From Canna indica (Eukaryota > Streptophyta > Magnoliopsida > Zingiberales > Cannaceae), in NCBI GenBank assembly GCA_034359265.1, contig CP136892.1, positions 12,944,501 to 13,008,500 on the forward strand: a stretch of DNA of 64,000 bases. The letters run 5' to 3'. Made by a program: the position numbers and the translations under genes. The stretch's first letter is position 1. The number at the start of each line of letters is the position of its first letter. Under the pieces are notes generated by a model, which was not told the DNA's origin, ran no database searches, and worked only from the letters and a program-made list of their open reading frames with translations. Positions 1 through 10,544 of the stretch are shown here, piece by piece.

Positions 1-624
1 TAGCAAGCCCTGTAACAAAATATAAACAAAAAGGTCATCAGCGAACTCTCAAAACCTTATCAACAAATTAAATGAAAAATCTGACCATGGTAAAGATCTG
101 ATATTAACAAGAATCATTATGGATAAATGTTATGGAACAAGACACATTAAATGGCATACGAAAACATGATTTGGAAAAGGAAAAAAATAGGAAAACTACA
201 GAAAGTAATAAAACTCCAGAATGATGACATCCTCTTCTGGTCCATGTTAAGTTCACAAAAGGACGAACTTGTATTCTCATGGAACACAACAAAGTTAATG
301 AAAGAGGTGAATCAAATCTCAACACTAGCAGGCAATAAAGTGAAACAATGTTATTTGTATCAAGTACAAAACAAACATAGCTCACAAATATGTTAGTACA
401 TTCTCAAGGATACATAAAATAGAACCTAAAACCATCACCAGAACTTATCAAACAAAAATTTATGAGAATCAAACTTTACCAACAAACACCAATATGTTAT
501 TATCATTTGAAAAACACAGCATAAAAACACAGGTTCATTTAGTATGCAGAAAAAAATTTATTTATATGTTTTTCCAAAAAAAGTCCAAAGGAAAAATTAA
601 GAAAACTAAGACAATAAATTTAAC
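1..624. other. AT-rich sequence without a recognisable gene
   Basis: Short reading frames occur on both strands but none resembles a known protein. If the S3 gene further right continues leftward, this would be intron. I see no element ends here. Confidence 0.5.
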
Positions 625-1258
625 AAAGTCCTTCAGTTTATATGATAGTTAAGTGAAAAAGAAAATTAATCAGCAGTCAGAAGTAGCAGGATTTCAGAGC
701 ATATTCCAAACTCCAGGCATACAAAATACAAGAAGCCTGACTAACTCCATCTCACTATATGAGCATCAAGAACAAGCCATCAGGGCATACAGCCCAGTAG
801 CATAACAACTGAAAAATAATGCTCAACTAAGACAGCAAATTTGAAAAGTCCTTCAGTTTATACGATAGCTAGCTAAGTGAAAAAGGAAATTTATAAGCAG
901 TAACAGTAGATTTTAGAGCATATTCCAAACTCCAGGCATACAAAATACGAGAAGCCTGACTAACTCCATCTCACTATATGAGCATCAAGAACGAGCCATC
1001 AGGGCATACAGCCCAGTAGCATAACTGAAAAATAATGCTCAACTAAGACAGAAAATTTGAAAAGTCCTTTAGTTTATATGATAGCTAAGTGAAAAAGGAA
1101 ATTCATGAGCAGTAACAGTAGATTTTAGAGCATATTCCAAACTCCAGGCATACAAAATACAAGAAGCCTGACTAAGTCCATCTCACTATATGAGCATCAA
1201 GAACAAGCCATCAGGGCATATAGCCAAGTAGCATAACAATTAAAAACTAATGCTCAAC
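625..1258. repeat. Tandem repeat family A, three units of about 195-220 bp
   Basis: Three head-to-tail units begin near 625, 845 and 1060. Each starts with an AAGTCCTT(C/T)AGTTTATA-type segment and carries the same GCATACAAAATAC and GAGCATCAAGAAC segments. The first unit differs most from the other two, mainly in its first 80 bases. No reading frame is conserved across the units. The array lies downstream of the partial S3 gene and directly precedes repeat family B. Confidence 0.85.
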
Positions 1259-1261
1259 TAG

Positions 1262-1999
1262 TTAGATAATTAAAGAGACTCTACGAATGCATAACAAAGT
1301 AAATAAGTACACACTTTTTACCACTGAAACAAACTTAATGAACAGTGAGAATACATAGATAAACATTTTGCCAGTAGCAATGCCATAAAAACATGAAGCA
1401 TTATGGCTATGATAGCATCCATGGCAACCTTAATATAGTCACCTTCCGACACAAAGTTGGTATTAACTTACCTGTTGCTTTATAGATGGCATCAAAGCAT
1501 AGTAATTAGTAATTAAAGAGACTCTACGAATGCATAACAAAGAAGTAAAAAAGTACACACTTTTTACCAGTGAAACAAACTTAATGAGTGAGAATACATA
1601 GATAAACATTTTGCCAGTAGCAATGCCATAAAAACATGAAGCATTATGGCTATGATAGCGCATCCATGGCAACCTTAATATAGTCACCTTCCGACACAAA
1701 GTTGGTATTAACTTACCTGTTTGCTTTATAGATGACATCAAAGCATAGTAATTAGATAATTAAAGAGACTGCACGATTGCGTAACAAAGAAGTAAAAAGT
1801 ACACACTTTTTACCACTGAAACAAACTTAATGAACAGTGAGAATACATAGATAAAAATTTTGCCAGTAGCAATGCCATAAAAACATGAAGCATTATGGCT
1901 ATGATAGCATTATGGCTATGATAGCATCCATGTCACCTTCCGACACAAAGTTGGCATTAACTTACCTGTTTGCTTTATAGATGACATCAAACTATCAAA
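1262..1999. repeat. Tandem repeat family B, three units of about 245 bp
   Basis: Units run about 1262-1506, 1507-1750 and 1751-1999. All share AATTAAAGAGACT near their start, CACTTTTTACCA inside, and CACCTTCCGACACAAAGTTGG near their end. Read on the minus strand each unit contains AACAGGTAAGTTAAT, which looks like a 5-prime splice site (CAG/GTAAGT). The third unit has a small internal duplication of TATGGCTATGATAGCAT and has lost part of the ATAGTCACC stretch. Function is unknown. Confidence 0.85.
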
Positions 2000-2409
2000 G
2001 CATAGTAGTAACAAGAACAATAGTCATACAAAAAATATTTAACTTCCTTGGCATTTCAAAAAGTGAAAAAGGATGGCCTTTAACAGTTATCAAAAAATAA
2101 TTAAATGAACATGAGTTACCCAAAACAGTGAACAGACAGTACAATTGATATTACAATAGCAGAAAATGCACCTTTTTATAGAGACTAAACAGCATTTAAA
2201 TATATTCAGTAAAATAAATAAGTTGAGACATATCAACTAAAAACCATAAGAGCAACCATGCATGATCAAAACAAGGAAGTACATGGCTCCATCAGAAAAA
2301 AAAAAAACTAACCATCAAAAGAACTTTTAAGTTTGGAGAAAAAAAAAGAATAGTCTGGAAAAATAGTCTTATTTAACAATAAGTTGAACTTCTGACTATT
2401 AGAACACGT

Positions 2410-2600
2410 AAAATGAGAGAAGGATCAGCAATAAAGATGTTGCCAGGAGCATCTTCCACAATGTCAATAAACATCATGATTCTAATTGCATCCATGGCAA
2501 ACCTTAATATAGTCACCTTCCGACACAAAGTTGGTATCCATTCACCTATTTGCTTTATAGATGACAAACGTGTGGACATAAACGAGTTTCATATTACTCA
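2410..2600. repeat. Diverged, detached fourth copy of repeat B
   Basis: The stretch around 2480-2570 repeats the CATCCATGGCAA, ATATAGTCACCTTCCGACACAAAGTTGG and TTTGCTTTATAGATGAC segments of family B, but its flanks differ. On the minus strand it holds an open frame of 68 codons that I do not recognise. This copy could be the ancestral unit from which the tandem array grew. Confidence 0.6.
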
Positions 2601-2945
2601 TTAGCCAAAGAACATTTAACTTGGCATCATGTGTAAATTATGAACAAACCACAAGAAGAAAAAATAGAATTCAACAGTTCTTGGATAAAGGTAATTAAAT
2701 GAACGTGATTTGTTCATCAAAAACATTAAATAGACAATGAATCAAATGGAGTATTGTCTACAATATTTTTTTCTTCACAAAATGCAACCATTGTTTTTAA
2801 AAAACTTCCAGAACGTAGGAATAGTATATTATAAAAACACTTCTCATAAAGATAAATATGAAAACCTGTAAGAAGTTAAAAGGGGTAATTATTAAGAAAA
2901 TATTATTAATAAAAGACCTCTGTCATCAAACTTGGATTTATACTA

Positions 2946-3477
<532 letters not shown>

Positions 3478-3541
3478 GTTGTCTAGGATCCGAGGGACGA
3501 AATGGCGCCGGCGACGACCGTGTGGGCTCACACTGTAAATG

Positions 3542-3549
3542 AAACCCTA
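3542..3549. promoter_or_regulatory. Telo-box near the S3 start
   Basis: AAACCCTA lies about 65 bp upstream of the S3 start codon. Telo-boxes of this sequence are typical of plant ribosomal-protein and other growth-linked promoters, where they sit near the transcription start. A purine-rich leader (GGAGAGGAGGGG) adjoins it. Confidence 0.6.
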
Positions 3550-3674
3550 GGAGAGGAGGGGAGATGGGCAAGGGGGGAGGGCCACTTAAATGGTTTGACG
3601 GGAGGATTGAACGGTCAAAGGATGATGATGATTGAATGGATGGCCTAGATGGATCGTGGAGTCTAGAATGAATA

Positions 3675-4807
3675 GGAAAAATTACAAAAATGCTTCCAAT
3701 ATTTTCTTACCGTTATTAAAATACTCCTAAAAAAAATTTTGGATCAAAAATACTCTTGACATTATAGAGTTTAATATAAAAATATCCATGTATGTAAACG
3801 ACGTTAATGGAGGGATAACGGAGCTAACGTACCTGATAACTAGGACTAATGACGTGGACATGTGGCGAACATGCAAGTCAAGACGTTTTCTCCCAAGTAC
3901 TAAAATATCATTGACGTTTTCTCACGGTACTAAAATACCTCTAATATTTTCTCACAGGTACTAAAATATCTCTAACACTTGTTTTGGAGCTAAAATACTC
4001 TTGTGGTTATTGAAAATGGTACAAAAATGGCAACAAACTAACTTTTGTTAGGTGAGACTTAACGGAGATATCGTGGATACTGATAGAGATGTTGGCTTTA
4101 CACGTGGCGCACATGCAAAGAGCAACTTGTCATGCAAACGACATGTAAGATGCAACGTAGGGATGAGCAAAAAAATCAAAAATTTGGTTAATCGAAAAAT
4201 CGGTTTTAAACCGAACCAAATCTTTTGATTAACCGATTCGATGGTTTCAGTCTCAGATTTTATTTTTTAAATTTTCGATTTCAATTTTCGTTTCAATTTC
4301 TTACGTGTCGCTTGCGTGACAAGTTGTTATCTGCATGTGTGTCACGTGTAAAGTTAACATCTTTGTCATCATCCATGACATTTCTATTAAGTCTCACATA
4401 ACAAAAGTTAGTTTGATGTCATTTTTATACCATTTTCAATAATCTCAGATGTTTTTTAGCTTTAAAATAAACGTTATGAGCATTTTAGTACCCGTAAAAA
4501 AATGTTAGGGGTATTTAGTACCCGTGATAAAACATTAGAGGTATTTTAGTACCCGTGAGAAAATATCAGAGGTATTTTAGTACTTGAGAGAAAACATTTT
4601 GGCTTGCATGCGCCCCACATGTCCATGTTATTAGTCTCAGTCATCAGCCACGTTAGCTCTGTTATCCTTCAATTAACGTCGTTTACCTATAGGGGCATTT
4701 TTGTACCCAATTCCATAACATAAGGGATATATTTTATCCGAAAAAAAATCTTAGGGGTATTTTAGTACCCATGAGAAAATGTTAGGTGCATTTTTGTACC
4801 TTTTCCT
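3675..4807. mobile_element. Non-autonomous Mutator-like element with ~480-bp inverted ends
   Basis: The left arm (about 3675-4150) and right arm (about 4302-4807) are inverted copies of each other. Shared landmarks include ACAAAAATGC near both tips, GTAAACGACGTTAAT, GGACATGTGG and ACTTGTCA. Flanking 9-mers GAATGAATA (3666-3674) and GAAAGAATA (4808-4816) match at 8 of 9 positions, which fits the 9-bp target duplication of Mutator elements. The centre (about 4155-4300) is an AT-rich stretch with GGTTAATCGAAAAATCGG. No transposase is encoded. Confidence 0.8.
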
Positions 4808-4984
4808 GAAAGAATAATAGTCGTATATTTTACGGTTAAATGGGGTATATTACACCTTGAGCCGATTTCACGTATAACCCACTTGGATATGACTTTTAAA
4901 AAATAACTTCCAATATAAATTTAATAAAAAAATAACCTTTTTTTTTTTTTGACAACATTATCCTTATATAATAAATGGCTAAGT
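4808..4984. other. Spacer between Mutator-like element and minisatellite
   Basis: AT-rich spacer with a T homopolymer near 4937. Nothing else is recognised. Confidence 0.4.
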
Positions 4985-5460
4985 CAACGTCTTGTCTACT
5001 CCCACAATATCTCGTCCGTGGTTATAACATCTTGTTCTTAGAATAACACGCTCACTCTTACAACATTCAGTCAATGGTTATTACATCTCGCTTGTGGTTA
5101 TAACATCTCGCCAATTCTCAAAATAATTCGCACACTTTCACAACATCTCGTTCATGGTTATAACATCTTGTACACTCTTACAGCATTTCGTCTGTGGTTA
5201 TAACATTTCGTCCACTCTCACAACATCTCGTTTGTGGTCATAACATTTTGTTCACTCTCACAACATCTCGTCTGTGATTATAAAATTCCGTCTATTCTCA
5301 CGACATATATTTCGTCTGTGGTTATAACATTCCGACCACTCTCAAACATCATGTCTACAACATCTCGTCCCATTTTATAACATTCACTCCACTCTCACAA
5401 TAAGCCATCGTGTCTAGAACATCATCTTGTCCATAACATCCCACCAAGATCTAACATTTC
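4985..5460. repeat. Degenerate minisatellite, period about 40 bp
   Basis: A roughly 40-bp motif recurs about a dozen times. Its landmarks are CACTCTCACAACATCTCGT and TGTGGTTATAACAT. Copies differ by substitutions and small indels and become irregular after about 5340. There is no coding potential. Confidence 0.85.
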
Positions 5461-5843
5461 AACATCCCACGAGCATACCTCAACCTTATTATGAGATGTA
5501 GAACCTAAACTGAAGCTAAATGAATGATTGATTCCCTCACCAAGGCATTGAACCATCGCTTCATAAAACAATGACACTGACTACAAAAAAAGGCAAAAGA
5601 CGCCGACAAACTAAAGTCTAGTAACATTGCATCAGCCACGAGTGATGAAATCCAACAATTCTTGGAACGCAGATTGATGAGAAAGCAACTTCGAAACTGG
5701 AATGCAAGTTGAGAAGATCAATGTGGATTCAGAACGACAGCTTTAAAACTTTTGGAGTGTGAAAATTTTTATTTTCGAACAAAATTGGTGTCTTTTACCT
5801 TTAATTAGGATTTCAAGGGTTTAAAAATTGGATCCAAGGGTAT
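5461..5843. other. Unassigned intergenic stretch
   Basis: No frame, repeat or element end recognised. Confidence 0.4.
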
Positions 5844-6576
5844 TTATTGGTCTAAGATTTTTCAACATATGTCTTAATATCTGATTGATGATAATATCTT
5901 AAGAAAACGATGATAATATCTGTCTTAAAATTTGCTTTAAAACTAATGATTCAGGTTCCAAGTCGAGTAGCGTGCGACGCTCGCGATCGGGAAAATGATG
6001 AAATCGACAAAAATTAGAAGGATGCTCATCGATGCTCTAAATTCGTTGAAAAGTTAGAGTATATGTTGAGAGTGTTTAGAATTCATGTTTATTCTCTTTA
6101 TTCGAAAAGAAGCTACCAAAATCCAAAATCGACACTCAAAATACCTAAAATGTTGAAAAAGGTTGAAATACTAAATTTCGACCGAATATGGGCTGATGTT
6201 CGGTCGACCTAAGATCAGCCCAATGTCGACCGAAATCACTAATGGTTTTTTCTTGAGCCGTTAAGTGTCGTTGAACTCGACTTTTAACTCTTGTTTTCTA
6301 TATATACTTTTGTTATAATCCTTCCTCAAGCTTTCTTGAACGCCTTGAGACGTCCTTTGATCCTTCTTAGCACTGATTGAGCCATTTTCATAAGGAAACC
6401 GTAGTTTGGAGCTTATCTTGATTTTGTCTCTTATCTCCATTGATTCATCATCTAGAGGCATCGACATCACTAGGAAACTTGTGTTAGAGCTAAGTTTTAC
6501 TTGTTTAGCTTATTTACTCCATTATTTTTGTATTTTGTGTTTTATTTCTTTGTATTTCAAAGTGTGTAAAGACTTA

Positions 6577-7400
6577 GGGTCTGTTTGGTTAGCGAAATCA
6601 AGTCTATTTTTATGGTTTCGATTTTATTGAAACCAAAACTGCTTACGAAAATGTGTTTTGTTCAACGTTTTCATGAAACTGAATCGAAATCAAAATGAAA
6701 ACGAACCAATTTTCTTAATAAAATTGAAAATATCATAATGTTATTTTCTGTGATTTCGATACTGTTGGTTTCATTATCAAAATGTAGTGACAACTTTGTA
6801 ATTATAAATATTTTTTTATAAAATTAATTAATTTAAAAATAAATCAAAGTTTATCTAATTTTAAAAATTAAAAATGAAAACTATCATTTTCAGCTCAAAC
6901 TATTATCTTAAATTTATAAATTAATTAAACCAATTTATATCTAATTGATTCAAACCCAAATTTTAAATAATTTAATTTTCTTAAAATTGATCTATTATAA
7001 TTTAATCAAAACTAATTTTAGACCATTGGACTTTTTTTTTGAAATTTTATAATAACTATTAATTAAATTATATATCTATTTGAACAAAAAAATCTTAAAC
7101 TACCAATAACCTAATTAATTAAATCACATATGCAAATATTTAATTTTGTAAACTAACTAAACATTTAATTACTACTAAAAATGTTCAAGAAAAACTAATA
7201 TTATTTTTTATAACCAAATAAATATTCACTAGTTTTAACTAACTAAAATAATAAATATTCACTAGTTTTAACTAACTAAAATTGATGTTATTTTCATTAA
7301 CCAAACACGTTTTCAGAAAACTGAAAACAAGAAACCAAACTAAAATTGAAATTTTACTGAAATCAAACCAGAAAATAATTTTCGCTAACCAAATAACACC
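6577..7400. mobile_element. Harbinger/Tourist-like MITE (copy 1)
   Basis: The ends are inverted repeats: GGGTCTGTTTGGTTAGCGAAA on the left and TTTCGCTAACCAAATAACACC on the right. TTA flanks both sides (6574-6576 and 7401-7403). A 3-bp TTA/TAA duplication and GG..TTTGG ends are typical of the PIF/Harbinger group. The interior is AT-rich and non-coding. Confidence 0.85.
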
Positions 7401-7445
7401 TTAGGTCTTGAGTTTGGTGGTTGTCTTGGTATAGAGACCTAAGTC

Positions 7446-7879
7446 TAGGGTTGTCCATTCGGTTCAACCCGAATCGAACCGAACCGAATTTAACCAAATC
7501 AAATTTTTTTTTATATCTGAATTCCAACCCGAACCCGAATTGAACTATACCTAAACCGATCTAACCTGAGCCGAAATTATTCTGTTCGGTTCGGTTTTCA
7601 ACCCGAAAACCAAAATTTTAATTAATTTGGTTAAAAATTAAAAATTATTTTTATAATACCCATTTACTTATCTATATTAAAAAATTTAAAATATATATTA
7701 TTTTTTAATTAATTCGGTTTTCGATTCGGGTCGGTTCTCGAATTTCGGGAATCAAATCCGAACCAAAATCCAAATTTTGGTTCGATTCGGGTCAAAGAAT
7801 CGAACCTACAACGGTTGAAACCGAACCGAACAAAAAAATTCGGTTCGGTTCGAGTTGAACCGTATACTGGACAGCCCTA
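7446..7879. mobile_element. hAT-type MITE
   Basis: The ends are TAGGGTTGTCCATTCGGTTC on the left and, inverted on the right, TAGGGCTGTCCAGTATACGG. Flanking 8-mers CCTAAGTC (7438-7445) and CCCAAGTC (7880-7887) differ at one base, matching the 8-bp duplication of hAT elements. Sub-terminal regions are rich in GGTTCGGTT motifs. Confidence 0.85.
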
Positions 7880-7950
7880 CCCAAGTCCACCGGTGCAAAC
7901 TTCGTTTGCTAAAATTAGTTGTGTTTTCCTTGGGGAAAAATATGTTGTAG

Positions 7951-8959
7951 GTACTATTTGGATGAGAGTAACCATCGATCAGGTGTCAGGATTGGTGCCT
8001 TAGCTTGTAAATTATCTTGTAAGATACGTAAATTATAGTTTAAAACTAGAATTTGTATTAGACGATTTCAGTAATAATCTAATATTCAATAAACAATAAA
8101 TTAGTTCATTGCAGAAGCTATTCATAAAATTTAATATGATTGTAGAAGAAAATTGCATAATAATAAAAGTAAAAGAAATCAATATCTAACGTTGTAACTT
8201 GGATTGAAAATCAAAATATGAACTTTTGTATTCATTTTAAAATAAGTTGAAATATAATCGATTCAAGAAAATAAATATCTCTAATAACGAAGATCATTAA
8301 CTTCTCAACATAATTATTAATTTTATTTTATAATTAACCTATTATAAAGTTTAAGATATTTGTAATTAGTCTAAAAATTGAATTTCAGCTAACATATTTG
8401 TGAGATTTAATTAAATTATTAGCAATTTAAAATTGTATTTTATTCAATTAGTTATATAATTAGTTAATAAAAAGTATACAATTAAAAAGATGAACTAAGT
8501 GGTGTAAAATTAGTTTTGGTTAAATTATAAATATATTAATTTTTTAAAAATTGAGTTATTTACAAATTAGATTTGATTTAGTTAGATATAAATTGATTTA
8601 ATTAATTTATCAATTTAATAAAATAGTTTGAATTGAAAATGATGATTTTTCTTTTTAATTTTTATAAGTTTGATATAGTTTTATTTATTTATAATTTAAT
8701 CGATTTTATAAGAATATTTATAATTATAAATTTATCCATACATTTTGATATCAAAATTGACGATTTCAAAATCATATAAAATAATCTTATAACGTTTTTT
8801 TTTTTGTTAAGAAAATTGATTTTATTAAAACTCATTTTCATTTTAATTTCGATTTGATTTCTTGGAAGCATCGAACAAAATATATTTTAGTAAGCAATTT
8901 TGACTCTAGTGAAATTATAATCATGAAAATATACTTGGTGTTGCTAACCAAATAAACCC
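7951..8959. mobile_element. Harbinger-like element (copy 2, opposite orientation)
   Basis: Its right end GTTGCTAACCAAATAAACCC is followed by TAA (8960-8962) and mirrors the left end of copy 1. The interior near 8570-8660 is the reverse complement of copy 1 near 6870-6980 (shared AGATATAAATTG and TTGAAAATGAT). The left end (GGTACTATTTGGATGAG) is degenerate, so that boundary is approximate. Confidence 0.7.
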
Positions 8960-9785
8960 TAAGGTTTAATATAAATTATAAGAAAAACATGATGAATTTA
9001 TACCTTATGAGCTAATTGACAAATTTATCCTATAAATTTTATTTAGACCTTATGTATTCTAATTTTTTTTAATTCATATCATTTATATTTCACTCTCAAT
9101 TGCATGTTAGTGTAACTTTTATTAAAAATCAATATCAAAAATATCAAAAATAAATTTTAGTGTAACTTAGTTGTTGACATGACAGTCTAATCAATATCAA
9201 AAATAAATTTTATTAAAAATTGTTACATCAGCATATACTAATTTTTAAAATAATAATAATAAGTAATATATTGGTATTTGCTGAGGCGATGTCGGAGTAA
9301 AAGTCTAAAAGTGGGTTTAAAGTTTTTTTATTTTTATTTCTTTAGTATATGCCAGCATTCGTTGATGTGGCAAACCTTAACAACAAAGAATATTTTTAAT
9401 ACTAAATAGGTTCCCACATTTGTTACACTAGGATATAGTAAATATAAATTTGGAAAGTTGGAAATAGATTAAGTTTAAATAAAAAAAGTGAAATAAAAAA
9501 AGTGTCATAAATTCGTTAATTAGACCATCAATTTTCTTTAATAAAAAAACATATTATTTTATTTTTTTCAGGTAAATAAATCAATATCTAGTTAACAATT
9601 TGAGGATACTGCTGTCTATTTACTGCTTACTCTTTTCTTTCTTTTTCTGATATTCCTTCTTTATTTTTTATGCAAACCAAATAAAATAATAATAATTCAT
9701 TATCTATTCTCAATAAAATAAGATAAATCAAATATTAAAATGATTATTCCTTATATATTATTATTCCTCCTAATTTTATTCTGTA
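8960..9785. other. AT-rich intergenic sequence
   Basis: No gene is seen. The part near 9640-9800 (ATTCCTT and CAAATAAAATAAT tracts, ending CAAATGCCCCCTAA) resembles a worn Harbinger-type end and is the target into which the SINE inserted. Confidence 0.45.
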
Positions 9786-9804
9786 AATCAAATGCCCCCT
9801 AATA

Positions 9805-9916
9805 TCAATTGTGGGTAGTAAAGTTGGTGACAATATGTTAAACGTTGCCTAAAGATCTAAGATTCGAATTTTAGTATGATCACTTACTATGATTTTCTAT
9901 CTTTATTAAAAAAAAT
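9805..9916 (+). mobile_element. tRNA-derived SINE (copy 1)
   Basis: A 112-bp body is flanked by a perfect 19-bp direct repeat (9786-9804 and 9917-9935, AATCAAATGCCCCCTAATA), the mark of target-primed retroposition. The body has a degenerate A-box-like segment (GTAGTAAAGTTGGTGA), a B-box-like AGATTCGAATTT, and an A-rich 3-prime end. The copy at 39792-39899 shares AGTTGGTGA, GATTCGAAT, TAGTATGATCACTTA and TATCTTT in the same order. I do not recognise a named family. Confidence 0.8.
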
Positions 9917-10059
9917 AATCAAATGCCCCCTAATAACATATCACTAACGATATTTCAAAAGCTATTTATAATTTTATATCAAAACCTTTTGGATAAATTG
10001 GGGAGTTAATATTCAATTTTAAATTAAAATTTGTGTTCACCACCATCAAATATTGCCAT

Positions 10060-10458
10060 CATCATCATGAATAGGAGTGCAATGGAGCAAGTTATACAAT
10101 ACTTGAACTCGAATCAACTTAAAAATTCAATGCTCAAGCTCAATGAAGTTCTAAATTTTGCACTTGAGCTCGAGTAAAATAAATATTTGAAATAGTTTGA
10201 GCTTGGATCTATTCAACTCGACTATTTTCCCGTCAAAATCGAACCCAAGTTCAAGCTCATAAACGTATAGATACGGAAAAAATAATATGCAATTTTGTAC
10301 CCATGATACTCGACTAAACTTAATTAGGCTTGATTTTTTAGTATTAAAGATATGTCAAAGTCGATTAGGTTCTGGAGCTACTCGAGCCGAGTGTTATGAT
10401 ACTCGAACTCGATTCAATTGAGCACTCGAGCTCGACAATTTTGAGTCGAGTTGAGTTT
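10060..10458. mobile_element. hAT MITE relic beside the GT77 gene
   Basis: The stretch is dense in GAGCTCGAG, TCGAACTCGA and GAGTCGAGTTGAG motifs, with an inverted arrangement between its left part (CTTGAACTCGAATCAACTT) and right part. This composition is typical of a widespread plant hAT MITE type. Target duplications are not clear. It ends less than 100 bp before the GT77 start codon and so lies in that gene's upstream region. Confidence 0.5.
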
Positions 10459-10544
10459 CGACTCTCTGGCTAAGAGTTTGACCTTGACTCAGGCACCCAT
10501 TCATGATACCAGATTAGCAGCAGATCTCCTCCTCCCTTGCTCTC

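Larger units (their letters stand above)
5844..7948 (+). mobile_element. Degenerate LTR, interrupted by two DNA transposons
   Basis: The sequence is collinear with the LTR at 59859-61440: TATTGG start, CAACAT then TCTTAAT near the front, TTCAGGTTCC, a GGTCGACC-type segment near 6210, GGCATCGACATCACTAGGAAACTTG, and GGTCTTG near 7405. A Harbinger-like element (6577-7400) and a hAT MITE (7446-7879) sit inside it. The last part (7888-7948) still matches the LTR. The right end is lost at the next element. It is diverged and therefore old. Confidence 0.75.

Noticed and set aside
4985..5460. Possible CRISPR-like array
   Set aside because: The repeat is degenerate with no unique spacers of constant length, and the window is plant nuclear DNA.
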